This document shows, one piece after another, positions 61,647 to 64,000 of a stretch of 64,000 bases of DNA. Position 1 is the stretch's first letter. Every line of letters starts with the position of its first letter. Under the pieces are notes generated by a model that was given only the letters and a program-made list of their open reading frames with translations, searched no databases and had not been told where the DNA came from. Source of the stretch: Pocillopora verrucosa (lineage: Eukaryota; Cnidaria; Anthozoa; Scleractinia; Pocilloporidae); NCBI RefSeq assembly GCF_036669915.1, contig NC_089320.1, positions 1,406,245 to 1,470,244 on the forward strand, in the 5' to 3' direction. Both the position numbers and the translations under genes were made by a program.

Positions 61647-64000
61647 ACACATCTTCCAGGATAACTCACTCATAACAGAAAAAATGGCCGACTATCGATT
61701 GCCATGTAAAAACTTGGGAAACAAACACAAAATAAATCCTTTTCACAACTTGCATTAGTAAAAGTAATGAGGTGTATGTTGTAGTTTTCGGTTTAAAATA
61801 ATGTCACTGCTATTTTTTTTTAAATGAGAAATATCATATGAGTAACCTATTACCAATGAGTAGCGCTTGCAATAACTTAAGAAAAAATTATGATAGAATT
61901 ACGTCATGTTCAGATACATATTGCCACCTTCTCTCGAGTTTTGCATAGAAAAAGTAATATTCTCAGTGATCAGACTCACTAAGCGAGAATGGAATTTTAA
62001 ACGTAAAACGTGCAGAGGATTACGGGAATAATCAATGCATCCCAATTGATATTTTGACTTATAAGCGTGCATAATACTTTTTTATTTAATTTTGTATTTA
62101 TGAAAAGTGAAAGCGGTGTTTGGGAAGTTTTCCATTAGTCCAAAATAAGTAACAGGTCATCGCCGGTAACAGCGACAATACACCTTACCATATTATCGTT
62201 AGCTTGTACGTGAGGGTTTAGCAATCTTCTGTGGATTCATTACCAAAAGAAGAAGAATGGCAAAATGTGTTGCATTATCGTCTGTTCGAATCTGTTTCTT
62301 GCTTAAAGTTCCGGCACACATTTCACCAAATGCTAGGTGACTTACTTACATAAAGCGAGGGTCAGTTCACCCACAAAGTTCATCTAATTCTCAAAGCTGA
62401 AGACAGTACGAGTTGGACATTACTTATTCCTGATTCTGTCGAATGAAATACGTCGTCAAACAATGAAAATTACCCGACTGAGCTTTGAAAGTAGGGGAAT
62501 ATTCCGTAAAAAAAATTATCCGATATCTTTAACCATTTCAAGAGAAATTTACTACCTATTAGGGAGTCCTCAAAACCCAAAAAGTTAGTTTTTCTCTTTT
62601 GGCATTGTAAGTTTTTGCTTGCTCTAAGCCAGACTGAAACTTAAGTTGACAGAGTATTAACACTCTCACAAATATTTGGTTCGTGCAAACAGAATTGAAA
62701 ATATGTCTTATAGTCGTCTCACATAAAAGGAAGGAACTTTGATGAATTAATATATTGAAGAGCAATCTATATCGTTTTCGGATTAATATTAAACGACAGT
62801 TAAAATATTTATTTATATTCTAAGATGAAAGAAATAATTATTCCCTGGAATGGGCTTACAATCTTTTGTGTAATGTGCTTTCTTAGATCCCTCCTAGAAA
62901 ATTTCAGAGTAATTTCAAGCAACTGTTAAAATATTTATTTATATTCCAATATGTAATAAATAATTATTCCTTGGAATAGGCTCACAATCTAAAGCAAGCT
63001 TCAGTTCCACTCATTGGATGGGACATGGTTGTTAATCCTGTTTTTTAAACTCTTTTAAAGGCTCTATCAGTCTTAGGCGCCCTTACAACCGCCTCTAGTG
63101 CCTTCAAAAACCTATATGATCTTATTCCCCTATGAAAGATTCACCTTTAACCACACACGTGCCGGAAAATTTCCTGATGATGTAAAATTTTCCAAACAAA
63201 AGAGTCATCTTCGAGCAAATTTCGACCCAAAAATAAAGTAATCCAGGATTGCTTTGGTTTTGTGGCACTAACGACTTGGTTACCTCCTTTTCACGCACGT
63301 TTAGGCGTTTGCTTGATTTAACTTTTAGTTCTCATAGGCTCTTGAAGGTGCTTTTTTCTTTCTTCTGATTGGCTTTTATTATTACGTTGGCTTGGGCTTT
63401 ACGACACTCCTCATTCTAAAAATGGCTTTGGACGAGTAATCCATTATCACTCGAAGAAGAAGCAACGTACGTGCCCAAGTACTCCGTTGGGTTCCATTGC
63501 CAGACAATCGACTTCTTGGCTTCAGTTTTTCGTGAAAGGTGTTTTTCCTTTATCTAGTTTCAAGAAAGCTCAAGGTAAGTGGATATTTCTATTCTACAAA
63601 ACCATTATATTTCGCTACACACCGATTACCTATCAAGTTTCTGTAAAATGGCCTTACGGAGATTAAACCAGGAAACCAATTGGGTCTAGATTTTTCATTC
63701 TCCTATTTTTTTTTTAAAGGAGAAATCATCTACCTGAAAAAAAAGTAGGCACGGCAGACGACTCGACAACGTTTGGTCGAATCATTTATTTATCTACTTT
63801 CGTTAATGAAACTGCCATCGATCGTAACATTTTCGCCATTCTTACATTATTATCGACTATTTGTCGACCCAAATTTATCCCTGTTCTCCCTGAATTAAAC
63901 GGCAAGGCTAGTCACTGTGGTAATCCGGACTCTCGATAACTCAAACCCTCTCTAATACGAACCAAAATCGATTTTCCCCTGGATTTCCATCACGCATTTA
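61647..64000. other. Right end, no gene supported
   Basis: After B4 I find no conserved exon. A direct repeat of about 68 bp occurs at 62797-62864 and 62924-62991 (CAGTTAAAATATTTATTTAT-like start, then AATAATTATTCC and GGAATRGG). A possible splice donor CTCAAG|GTAAGTGG at about 63573 might end a 5' exon of a gene beyond the window, but nothing else supports it. The last 75 bases match the CGAGTTAT-type repeat of 50.9-51.4 kb. Confidence 0.5.

Overview
The window is animal nuclear DNA: small exons with GT-AG introns, two conserved metazoan housekeeping genes, short inverted-repeat (MITE-like) elements, tRNA-derived SINE pieces and AT-rich introns. The repeat types and protein sequences suggest an anthozoan cnidarian, probably a stony coral. 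The lineage is inferred from memory of similar sequences, not from a search.

Left part (1-14 kb). A decayed RING-finger/transposase-like gene lies on the minus strand at 1-2.3 kb. Spermidine synthase (SRM, minus, 3.26-7.08 kb) and the spliceosomal cyclophilin PPIH (plus, 8.44-13.96 kb) face away from each other across a promoter of about 350 bp. Both can be read exon by exon and look intact.

Right part (14-62 kb). This is the interesting region. Four divergent gene pairs stand in tandem. Each pair has a minus-strand gene A and a plus-strand gene B. A is a small protein of 162-180 aa, four coding exons, all introns in phase 0, from a family I do not recognise. B carries the second half of a ZU5 domain plus a UPA domain, the intracellular fold known from UNC5, PIDD1, ankyrins and the FIIND of NLRP1/CARD8. 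B has no death domain, no CARD and no first half of ZU5. The pairs are A1/B1 (16.2-24.8 kb), A2/B2 (28.2-38.4 kb), A3/B3 (43.3-50.4 kb) and A4/B4 (52.0-61.6 kb). Pairs 1 and 2 belong to a younger segmental duplication (14.1-26.1 kb copied as 26.3-41.0 kb). Pairs 3 and 4 are older and more diverged. B1 is broken; the other seven genes look open.

Every A-B divergent interval holds at least one exact match to the NF-kappaB consensus GGGRNNYYCC, in units 1 and 2 at the same place about 140 bp upstream of the B start codon. B genes start with a micro-exon giving only three codons and one base. They carry a lysine-rich penultimate exon whose length is always 1 mod 3, so skipping it swaps the C-terminus. 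I read the locus as a tandemly amplified, probably immune-inducible two-gene module in which A and B may be co-expressed partners. That role is inference; the gene structures are seen directly.

The remaining space is repeats: a roughly 38-copy 48-bp minisatellite inside B2 intron 1, several MITE families, microsatellites, and about 2.3 kb at the right end with no gene I can support.
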